Shown: piece by piece, positions 22,901 through 31,200 of the stretch
Layout: the number at the start of each line of letters is the position of its first letter
Numbering within the stretch: the stretch's first letter is position 1
NCBI RefSeq assembly: GCF_932526225.1
Contig: NC_064041.1
Coordinates: 11,142,813-11,206,812 of the forward strand
Length of the DNA: 64,000 bases
Reading direction: 5' to 3'
Origin: Nematostella vectensis
Lineage: Eukaryota > Cnidaria > Anthozoa > Actiniaria > Edwardsiidae
Translations under genes and position numbers: made by a program
Notes under the pieces: model-generated
Databases searched by the model: none
The model's input: the letters and a program-made list of their open reading frames with translations, nothing else
What the model was told of the DNA's origin: nothing

Positions 22901-25046
22901 CTTCCCTTGCAGGAGTCATAGCCAAAAATTCCTTTGGTAAATCAATCATTTTACCTAAAGTTTCAAAGAAAGTTTAAGCCATTCATTTTTTTTCCATTCC
23001 TCATCAATGGGCCATACCACCTTAAATAAACCTGCTCCATAAAGCCACAAATAAATCCAAAGCATTGATAGTGAAAAGTCAGAGCTGTAGTGGGCCTCAA
23101 AGTACTAGGGGTATGGCACAGAGACATTAATTATAATGGGGGGCACAGCCACGCCCTATGGGCACTACAGTACTGGCATATGTCACCAGCACATAAAATG
23201 CAGGATGCTTCAAACACAACAAATGTTTGCATTGTTTGCTTGGTTTATTGAATATTCATACCCATAAGGTGGACTGAAAGAACTTATCATTTCAAAAAAA
23301 TATCAATAAAATGGATAGCAGATAGGGTGTGTCCAACAGCAAATTTTCCAAGCTTGCACCCCAAGAAACCGCAATCCTAACAGTAGATATCATTGGAAAA
23401 AAGTTCAATGTCTGGTGTTTTTTTTAAGGGAAAGCTGCTTTTGAATTGGGGGTGCACATGCAGTCTGTTACAATATTATTTTATTAATTAAAAAGAGAAA
23501 TACAATAATTACCTAGCCAATCAAGAACCATAATCTCCAGTTCTGTTGATGATGGATTACACAGCTGTTGACAAACATAGACAATTGACAAAAAATGACA
23601 CAAGAATTCACACAAAAAAATGTCAATCAGAATATCATTTCAAGGATCATTGAAGAACTCTTACAGTAATTTTAATTTTAGAAGACTTCTATGGTTTATC
23701 AATAGTGAACCCAAGATTTATATTTTCTTTTTTCTCTTTCCTATAAAATAGTCTTGCATGGTGAAAAAAATAAAAAGTATAGAAGCTTGCTTGTAGGGCA
23801 AGATTGGCTGGAGTACCTCATTGTTTATAATTGCATTTCTCTTCTATTGTTTTGTTTCTCATGGTTTTGTCTGTGGTACATCAATCCAATGTGGTTAAAT
23901 CTTCTGATAGCTTCTACATGACTCCAAAAAATTAGCTACCTTAGTGTATATTTAATCAGGGGCGGATCTAGGGGGGCCGCCCTACCCTCTTTTTTTTCAG
24001 ACATTTGGCTTAAAAATAACAAGAAATATAAGGAAATATACGGAAGAACAATAAGTCTGCCCCTCCCTTTCTTGAAACATTTGTTTTGCCCCCCCCCCCC
24101 CTTTTTTAAACTTCTGGATCCTCCCCTGTTAATTATAATTTCTGTTAATACAAACCCAGTTAAATCCAACTCCAGCAAGACTGGCAGACATGAGCTCTCC
24201 GAGAATTCCAGGATATGATATACTTGAAGGGAAAAAAGCATGGAAATGTGGACTTCCCCACAAAGTAACCTAGAGAAGAAATACTTTCTCAATTCACCAA
24301 AATGTAAATAAACAACACAAGCAATCAAAAGCAACAAGACCCCTTATTCTCACTGGTCCAGAAAGCCTTCTTTACCCCCCCCCCCCCCCTCCTCATCCTC
24401 TGAGACATAAATTTTAGAAGAATATCACCAATTTTTCATTCTGTCTATCTTCTGATTTATGTTAAATATCAAATCATCCTCCAAACCAACACGCCCCTTT
24501 AGGTGATCCTAAATCAACCATGAGGCGGCTCGTTTCTTTGAAAGCATAATGTCAATATTCAAAATATAAAATTAAACCAACGGTGTCACGGCATAGAAAA
24601 TAACAATTAACAGTTAATAGTGAACTTGTAAACATGTGAATACAAAAGATCTAATTGACCTCTTTTGTACTATATAAGCTTAGTAGTATATAACTTAGAT
24701 AAGCATTACATAAGAGCGACTACATTCAGGTCGAGACATACCTCATTCAAAAATGTCACGCAAATTAAAGTATGTAAAAAAAAGCGATCAAACTCCCAAA
24801 AACCTCGGACAATATAACATCCCAATAACCACAAGTGAAACATACCCCTGGGAGAACTTTCTTCTCAAAATCCTCAAAAATAGCATCGAAATTCTCGCTT
24901 TGGCTAGGCGCTTCGTTCGGAAGTTGATGAAGTAAAAATCCCGGTTTGACGTCTGGGACAACACGTCTTTTCTCAATTGTCTCGAGAAAATCAGCTATGA
25001 AATCAATCATAGCTTTTCCATGCTTGCGAAACTCCTCGGAATTCAT
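13999..25046 (-). CDS. DDC: Aromatic-L-amino-acid decarboxylase-like enzyme (group II PLP decarboxylase), 15 exons, complete
   Basis: Predicted to decarboxylate an aromatic amino acid to its amine (monoamine synthesis, cytosol, PLP-dependent homodimer in the family). Exons on the minus strand, all phase-consistent: 25,046-24,846; 24,269-24,156; 23,564-23,513; 22,954-22,872; 22,469-22,335; 22,004-21,894; 21,207-21,175; 20,765-20,699; 19,852-19,758; 19,290-19,223; 18,103-18,033; 17,805-17,786 (20-nt microexon); 17,262-17,164; 14,834-14,733; 14,205-13,999. They total 1,458 nt = 485 residues plus stop, against 480 in human DDC. Motifs: start [38 protein letters not shown] with the PLP-stacking His; [12 protein letters not shown]; the PLP lysine in [12 protein letters not shown]; loop Tyr in [24 protein letters not shown]. 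The substrate-side segment [15 protein letters not shown] departs from the usual THWHSP form, so substrate is uncertain (DOPA, tyrosine, histidine or other). Introns hold minisatellites and MITEs. Confidence 0.93.
14293..14470 (+). repeat. Dispersed repeat (GGCCCGTACCCAGG family), uninterrupted copy
   Basis: Sits in the last decarboxylase intron. It starts AGGCCCGTACCCAGGGGGGT and continues with TCCACTTTTGG, GACGTGCTATTTGTAGACAA and GTGGAAATACTGCAAAGGC, ending TTTTTGTTCTTTCGGAGG. It matches 110-640 and shows the empty site for the MITE there. Confidence 0.8.
14961..15096. mobile_element. 136-bp fold-back element (MITE)
   Basis: Left TTAACCGAGCGCGAGGGCTG, TACGGAGAAATATCAGACC; right GGTCTGATATTTCTCCGTTC, AGCCCGAGCAAGCAGGGTTAA. 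The arms are inverted copies of about 40 bp with small differences. The element appears to truncate a copy of the CCACTCCTTTGTTATTG dispersed repeat on its left. Lies in a decarboxylase intron. Confidence 0.8.
16060..16250 (+). repeat. Dispersed repeat family (ATGAAGT...GAGCGGGAGCATAAAATGGC), copy 1
   Basis: Shares CTCAAAATAAC, CGAATGAAGT, TTGAATAAGCCGATGGAAAT and GAGCGGGAGCATAAAATGGC, in order, with copies at 27,715-27,915 and 29,335-29,535. A left-end fragment lies at 14,911-14,960, and a reversed fragment at about 52,680-52,730 in an STXBP1 intron. Non-coding, possibly SINE-like or MITE-like. Confidence 0.75.
16356..16477. mobile_element. 122-bp fold-back element (MITE)
   Basis: Left TACACCTATTTCAATAAAGG, TTGTCAGCGCAAACGGCGAG; right inverted counterpart GCCGTTTGCACTGACAAGG and TTTGAAATAGGTGTA. 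The arms of about 45 bp enclose a short loop with GACCCTTTCGGTC, itself a small hairpin. Confidence 0.85.
18455..18715. repeat. 11-bp satellite (AGAGTCACYGT), about 23 copies
   Basis: An uninterrupted run of AGAGTCACTGT/AGAGTCACCGT/AGAGTCACTTT units in the decarboxylase intron between exons 10 and 11. Variants cluster: CCGT copies in the middle and TTT copies at the edges, as expected from unequal exchange. Confidence 0.95.
18827..18908. repeat. 40-bp direct duplication
   Basis: AAAACTCCTCTCCTTTACAA followed by ATTTCTTCTACAGCACAA occurs twice in direct succession in the same decarboxylase intron. Confidence 0.85.
19325..19725. repeat. (ATC)n-rich microsatellite
   Basis: About 400 bp of ATC/ATT/ACC trinucleotides in the decarboxylase intron between exons 9 and 10, starting about 35 bp after the donor of exon 9. 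The poly-His, poly-Asp or poly-Ile frames over it are artefacts. Confidence 0.95.
20815..20940. repeat. Short imperfect tandem repeat in a decarboxylase intron
   Basis: Three diverged units built around TAGCCAATAAGAATGTGAGA and AACACATTATCTG. The flanking 19,853-20,698 and 20,941-21,170 intron sequence shows nothing else apart from a poly-C tract near 20,017. Confidence 0.6.
22035..22275. mobile_element. About 240-bp MITE filling a decarboxylase intron
   Basis: The ends AGATCATGTGACCTTTTTGG and CCAAAAAGTCACATGATCT are inverted repeats of about 25 bp. The element occupies most of the 330-bp intron between exons 6 and 5. A second member, in the opposite orientation and diverged, is at 28,780-29,020. 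Confidence 0.8.
23953..24135. mobile_element. CAGGGGCGGAT-type fold-back element
   Basis: Left end CAGGGGCGGATCTAGG, right end CTGGATCCTCCCCTG, a slightly decayed inverted copy; a C-run lies inside. It sits 20 bp beyond the donor of decarboxylase exon 2. A related element with ends CAGGGGCGGAT and ATCCGCCCCTG is at 34,797-34,974. Confidence 0.7.
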
Positions 25047-25352
25047 ATCTCAAAGCACCCGCACAGGGCTACAATATTACCAAAACTGATTCAAATCCCT
25101 GCCGTGCCGTGTCAATAACGGGTTGATACCACAGGTATATTTGGCTGGTTAATGATTAACTAAAAGACCATGTGATCCCTAATTAGAAAATTTGGAGTCA
25201 GAACGTGATGAGTATCAACATGGTACAACACGTTGTTTGACTTATGAGGGGGGTGGGGGGGGGGGGTGAAAATGTAATACAAATAAATTCATCTTATAAG
25301 ACCCCGTTAAGTCACTTGATTGGCAAGTAAACGCACGGTAACTTAGTGGTTT

Positions 25353-25402
25353 GGCCATGCTGACGAGTCCTAATAAGGACGAAACAGCTGTCCATGGTTG
25401 CC
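25353..25402 (+). ncRNA. Hammerhead ribozyme motif, type I with minimal stem III
   Basis: All core parts are present in order: stem I strand GGCCATG (25,353-25,359), CTGACGA (25,360-25,366), stem II GTCC TAATAA GGAC (25,367-25,380), GAAA (25,381-25,384), a two-base-pair stem III closed by AGCT, then GTC with the predicted cut after C25,392, and the stem I partner CATGGTT (25,393-25,399). Stem I forms five Watson-Crick pairs plus two G-U pairs. Short palindromic stem III hammerheads of this form are known from metazoan retrozymes and Penelope-like retroelements. The element body continues to about 25,480 (GTGCTAGCGTCCCGTC), shared with the copies at 10.5-11.1 kb. Confidence 0.85.
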
Positions 25403-25526
25403 GAACTGCACGGGTAATAGACTGTGCTAGCGTCCCGTCTTGGCCCGACTGGTGCCAATGTGTGTATGCTAGTGTGCTTCTAAAGTTCACATTTGTTTTC
25501 GGCCGCTGTGACCCGGGTCTGGAGCT

Positions 25527-26189
25527 CGTTTCTTGAAACACCCGAGAATTCTCGGGCCCGAAATTTTGTTATTTCTTTAACTTGAAAAGCTGGCTAATTA
25601 CTTTAAAATTTGTGGTATCTAAATGTGTTATAATATCTTAAAACATCGTATTTTACCACAAAGATTCATGTGAAGGATGATTCTCTTTATAGATTTATAG
25701 GTTTTGATCTTTCCCGAGCTTCTCGATCGCCCCATGACAGGTTCTCCAATAGGGTTCTGGATTCCGGATCCTAGTGTGTGGATTCCGGATTCCATGTGGG
25801 TTTTTTCTCGTGGATTCCGGATTCCAGCAGCATGGATTCCGGATTCCATATCTCATTTTTTCATGGATTCCGGATTCCATATCTCCATTTTTCATGGATT
25901 CCGGATTCTATATCTCATTTTTTCATGGATTCCGGATCCCATATCTCATTTTTTCATGGATTCCGGATTCCGGATTACCTGTCATGGGGCGATCTCGAGC
26001 ACGAAAGTCACATGGCTAAACTTCAAAAATAGCCCTATTGAGCGTAATCATTTGAAATATGAACCAAGAGGAAGTTCAAACTGTTCTAAAACACGAAAGC
26101 CGTTCTCAAACAGGAAAACATGCGAAATGTTAAGCAAAATGCAAAATAAAGTTTTCGGGTCCGAGAATTCTCGGGTGTTCCGAGAAACG
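25527..26189. mobile_element. About 660-bp inverted-repeat element hosting a second transposon
   Basis: Left end CGTTTCTTGAAACACCCGAG with AATTCTCGGGCCCGAAA; right end TTTCGGGTCCGAGAATTCTC, GGGTGTTCCGAGAAACG. The two ends are inverted copies of about 35 bp. Inside lies the separate MITE at 25,726-25,993. No transposase was recognised. Confidence 0.75.
25726..25993. mobile_element. MITE with internal tandem repeats
   Basis: Terminal inverted repeats ATCGCCCCATGACAGGT and ACCTGTCATGGGGCGAT enclose an array of about seven units of ATGGATTCCGGATTCC plus ATATCTCATTTTTTC. A second member with the same ends and a shorter, decayed array is at 32,325-32,520. The 169-codon frame over this array is an artefact of the repeat. 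Confidence 0.9.
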
Positions 26190-26297
26190 GGACAGGCGCC
26201 TGGTCCCCACTGATTCCTGAGAAGTCACCGAGAAAGTTTTACGAGCCCGAGAAGTTTTCGGAAGAGTTTCGTAAACAGGAGCCAGGCAAGATGACGC

Positions 26298-26396
26298 CCA
26301 ACCTCGTCCCCAGGGTCTTCTGGGTAATTTTCAATATGGCTGACGAAGCTAGACGCCATATTGAAACTTACCCAGAAGACCACGAGGACGACGTTG
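26298..26396. mobile_element. 99-bp MITE with 8-bp target duplication
   Basis: Fold-back ends CCAACCTCGTCCCCAGGGTC and inverted GACCACGAGGACGACGTTGG, near-complementary through most of the length. It is flanked on both sides by GATGACGC (26,290-26,297 and 26,397-26,404), a perfect 8-bp target-site duplication as in hAT-type transposition. Confidence 0.9.
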
Positions 26397-26409
26397 GATG
26401 ACGCCGCAT

Positions 26410-27710
26410 CGCTCACGTTCGATTGCGCACGCATCTACAGATGGGAGGCCTTGCAAAGGGGATTACCCACCAGGCAAGACATTTCTTGCCGGCGCGAAAG
26501 CACTCTAATATTTCGAGGCTAGCTAATAGCTCTGGACACATAAAGCATCAGCTTTATTTTTACCCCAGCATTGCTGTCGCTGATATTAAGAATTATTTGC
26601 TTATCATATTTTTGTGACATTCTCAGGCGAAGATGATCTAATAGATTAATGAGGGTACCCCGGAAAATTTTGGATCAGGGCCCCCCTCTCTCTCCCTCTT
26701 GTTCGATAAGATGAATAAATGTCTTATCTCTTTGTTTCAAAACAAACAAAAACCTAGCCGGAGGCGGATCTCACTATTACGTTTTTTCTTTTTCTTTTCT
26801 TTCTAACAAAAGATTAAAGTACATCTCTTGAAATATTTATACTATGCTTTGATGACTGATTCCTCCTACCACAAATAAACCCTCTTATGTGCAGGCCCTT
26901 CGCTGTACAACTCGACCTTCTTCCAAATAAAAAAAAATCGTTTTCCGTCTTTATTTATTCTATATTTTTTTTACAGTGCAACATGGATTTCTCGCTTACC
27001 ATGTTTTTTCTGTATTACCGTTTCACCTATGATTCCGAGTGTGGCGATATTCTCGATTTTACCGGGAACCAGGTAGCGGATAAAAGGGAGGGAGGTGAGC
27101 TTATAAAAGAAAATATATACTCTCTTGCTATATAGTTCAATTATATCTTTTTCAATTAAATATATTGGTTGTTTATTGCCTCCCCATTAATGCGCGGGTT
27201 GTATACTTTGTGCCAGGGGCCTTACGGTTCTTTACAGTGTTACAGCTTTCCGTAAAGCAATTAGCTACCATATATCGTTTGGAAAGCGAATGCCATGGTT
27301 TCCATTTTTCTTCAGGCCGGGTTCCATCCCAGGCCAATGACCTTTTTTTCTGTGTGTGTGTGTGTTTTTGCAATTATTTTTTTTTTTTCTTATCGTATAA
27401 CCCATTCACTTTTACGCGGAGAAAAAAACTAAAATCAGAAAGGGAAAGAGGGCGACCCAACCTACAATTCAGAAACAGTATAGACAAGCATTATGACTTG
27501 TTTGTTTTTTATTACTCTGGTTAGTCTTTACAATTGCAATTGTTACAATTGTAACTTTTCCTATGAGTGAATGCCATATGAATCCACGGTGACATCAGTC
27601 TTGAACACTTGTCTTTCTTCTATGATACAGAAACAAAAACATTCACGTACAACTTTTGGAATGGGCAGAAACCGCATGTTGATGGTTGCTGTTTTTGTCC
27701 GTGAGTGTTT
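26410..27710. other. Intergenic, no gene recognised
   Basis: Between the decarboxylase 5' end and the 3' end of the secreted-protein gene. Open frames at 26,887-27,135 and 27,165-27,524 (+) have no motif I recognise. A (GT)n tract lies at 27,350-27,366. Confidence 0.4.
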
Positions 27711-27714
27711 AAAC

Positions 27715-27915
27715 AATGTCTATCAACCACTCCTTTGTTATTGTTTACAATTGTAAATACAGCGGCTCATTTGCAAGAAAAGTTCAAAATAACCATCCAC
27801 GAATGAAGTGTGATACTTTATTAATGATATTTGATATAAGGTTACTCAGTTACTTGCTTGAATTAGCAGATGGAAATGGATTCTTTGAGTCATATTGTGC
27901 GGGAGCATAAAATGT
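27715..27915 (+). repeat. Dispersed repeat family (ATGAAGT...GAGCATAAAATG), copy 2
   Basis: Begins CTATCAACCACTCCTTTG, contains CACGAATGAAGTGTGATAC and TTGAATTAGCAGATGGAAAT, and ends GCGGGAGCATAAAATG. Same family as 16,060-16,250 and 29,335-29,535. Confidence 0.8.
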
Positions 27916-28043
27916 CGGCTTGACTGACCTAGCAAATCTTGCTACGGATCTATTAGGAGAAAAATGATCTCTGCGACTAGAGCATTCAAATTAAATTGTA
28001 GATACTCTTTAAAATTTTAAGTATAAAGTTTTAAGATTTGCAA

Positions 28044-28160
28044 GAGTGGTGGTGGTGGTGGTGGTGGTGGTGGGGGAATGGGGGGGGGGGTTGGGGGGGA
28101 AGGGTCCTTCTAGACGGTTTAAGGGGGTGGGCCTGTCCTGCGCACCCCCCTCCCCCCAGC
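28044..28160. repeat. (GTG)n microsatellite and G-rich tract
   Basis: Nine GTG triplets followed by long G runs (to about 28,107) and, further on, C runs at 28,145-28,158. The strand asymmetry and G runs could form quadruplexes. ORFs over it are low-complexity artefacts. Confidence 0.85.
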
Positions 28161-28274
28161 CACGAGGTGTTGAAGCAAAGGTATCCTTGTTTAAAGGTAT
28201 TGCGCATGCTCTCTCCATGCACGTTTCGTCATGACGCACTCATCATGTACCCGTTACGTGCTCCACCACGTACC

Positions 28275-31200
28275 TTACATGTTGCCACAGTAACGAAGTG
28301 GACAGCCAATCGTTGTAGGTTTAAGCTTGTAGACAATGAACCTTCCGCAGTTTCGCACTTTAATCTTGTAAGACCACAGACAACAGTTTGACCGCCAGTG
28401 AAAACACACCGTGCCATCCACAATTCCTTGGCGGGGGTTGGACGGGTGGGTCTCGGGCTGCAAAGGAAGCGAATAATTTTTATATCTATAAATTTGTAGC
28501 AGTTTTATGATCGGGATGTTATGGGCCTTGAGGTACCCAGGCCTCAATGTGTGTGTGTGTGGTGATGGAGGGATTGGAGGGAGGAGTATTGACTTAAAAG
28601 CATTATTGCCCCTAAGACTCGCTGTGAGTGGAGTCCCTTTCCTCGGAAAGAAAAGAGAATAAAAGGAGATGAGAATAACCACTTGGGCAAAAGTTTTGTC
28701 GTTTCTCCTTAACCCCAGCTTGCGCGCGGCCAAATAAAACAAAATGGCGGGCGCGACTCGATACATCGCCTAATTCGAGCGATCACATGACGTCTTTGGG
28801 TAGCAAACTAGCGGGCCCTCAGGCTTTTAGCGGGAGAATGACAGCAACAAAAAGCAACTTACTTTGCACTTACAAATGAAGCCAGAAAGTTTTTTTTCCG
28901 GAAATGGTTTCGTTTCACCTTCACAAATTTTATTTTTTTCGTCGCTCTCTGGCGTGAATAGCGCAGCCATTTATGTGTCTATTTTGTTTTAAATTTGTCA
29001 AACAGAAGGCCACGTGATCTTTTTGACACCCAGACGCCAGCGCCTGCTTTGCAAATACCTTGATCCAGCCTGGTATGACAGTCCCGCAGTGCGATGTCGG
29101 TACACAAGAAGTCGGCATGGCAGATCCCGCGGGCGGCAAGAATCGGTACCAGGCCTCTACCATATTTTTATCACAAAGGTATCCTGACCCCGCACTCATG
29201 GAGCGATCACCATTGTTTAATGCTATTGGTGCCAAACACTCGTTCTCTAAAGAGAAACACAATAGAAATAAGACCTCATCTAGCCTTTTATTGCATCCGC
29301 CTCTAAATCCTTAATGAATCTGCGATCAATTGAAGAATGTCGATCAACCACTCCTTTGCTATTGTTTATTATAAAAAATACAAGTGTTTATTTGCAAGGA
29401 AACTCAAAAATAAAAATATATGAATGAAGTCGGATACACTATGACATTTAAAATATACTGGTTATTTCTTTGAATAAGTCGATGGAAATTAATGCTTTGA
29501 GTGACTCGGCATTGAGCGGGAGCATAAAATAGCAGCTTTCTTTAAGGGTAATCATCACATAAGATTGGGGAGGGCTTGCTCCATGGCAGGGCGCTCCATC
29601 TCGAATTGACAGTTGGTCTCGGTCTCTCGAAGGGCGTGTTTTTTCCTATTATTCTGGAATGGGAACGGTTGGTCTAGAATGGCATTTTAGTCATTTGCTA
29701 CATGTAGCAGAATTGGTGGAATGGCCTTCATTCCATTCACTAATGGCAACGCGGGATTAACGAACGCGCGCTGTTTCTATTGTAATCATTCTCATTCCGG
29801 AATCACTAGTAAAAAAACGCGCCCTAAGGCACGTGCCGTTCGGGTTTCAGGCTTGTGAACACGAGCGTCTCATTTGCATAGGGTTTCATAGCCTACGAAA
29901 CCATGCGTGACGCAACTGCGTTATGTCTTACGTTCACCAAGGAATCTGTTATGTCTTACAGCCACCAGTGAATCTGTTATGTCTTACGTCCACCCAGTGA
30001 ATCTGTTATGTCTTACGTCCACCAGTGAATCTGTCATGTCTTACCTTCACCGGTGAATTTCTTATGTCTTACCTTCACCAGTGAATCTGTTATGTCTTAC
30101 CTTCACCAGTGAATCTGTTATGTCTTACCTTCACCAGTGAATCTGTTATGTCTTACCTTCACCAGTGAATCTGTTATGTCTTTCCTTCAACAGTAAATCT
30201 GTTACGTCTTACCTTCACCAGTGAATCTGTTATGTCTTTCGTCCACCAGTGAATCTGTTATGTCTTACGTCCAGACCAGTGAATCTGTTATGTCTTACGT
30301 CCACCAGTGAATCTGTTATGTCTTACCTTCACCGGTGAATCTCTTATGTCTTACCTTCACCAGTAAATCTCTTATGTCTTACCTTCACCAGTGAATCTGT
30401 TACGTCTTACCTTCACCAGTGAATCTGTTATGTCTTTCGTCCACCAGTGAATCTGTTATGTCTTACGTCCACCAGAGAATCTGTTATGTCTTACCTTCAC
30501 CGGTGAATCTCTTATGTCTTACCTTCACCAGTGAATCTGTTATGTCTAACCTCACCAAGGAATCTGTTATGTCTCACCTTCAACAGTGAATCTGTTATGT
30601 CTTTCGTCCACCAGTGAATCTGTTATTTCTTACGTCCAGACCAGTGAATCTGTTGTGTCTTACCTTCACCGGTGAATCTCTTATGTCTTACCTTCACCAG
30701 TGAATCTCTTATGTCTTACCTTCACCAGTGAATCTGTTATGTCTTACATTTACCTAACGTTACCAGTAAATCTGTTATGTCTTACCTTCACCAGTGAATC
30801 TGTTACGTCTTACCTTCACCAGTAAATCTGTTATGTCTTACATTTACCTGACGTTACCAGTAAATTTGTTATGTCTTACCTTCATAAGTGAATCTGTTAT
30901 GTCTTACCTTCACCAGTGAATCTGTTACGTCTTACCTTCAACAGTGAATCTGTTACGTCTTACCTTCACCAGTGAATCTGTTACGTCTCACCTTCACCAG
31001 TGAATCTGTTATGTCTTACATTTACCTCAACTTTACCTCACCTTCATAAGTGAATCTGTTATGTCTAACCTTCACCAGTGAATCTGTTATGTCTTCAGCA
31101 GCGTTGCCAGGAATTTTAACAGGAGGGGGCCCAAAAGGCCCTTTCAAGGCATTTTTTCCTGTATTTTAGATAATGTCTCATACATTTACTGTATTTTTGG

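Noticed and set aside
25704..26213. 169-codon frame with repeated FHGFRIPYLIFSWIPDS text
   Set aside because: It reads through the internal tandem array of a MITE; no independent coding evidence.
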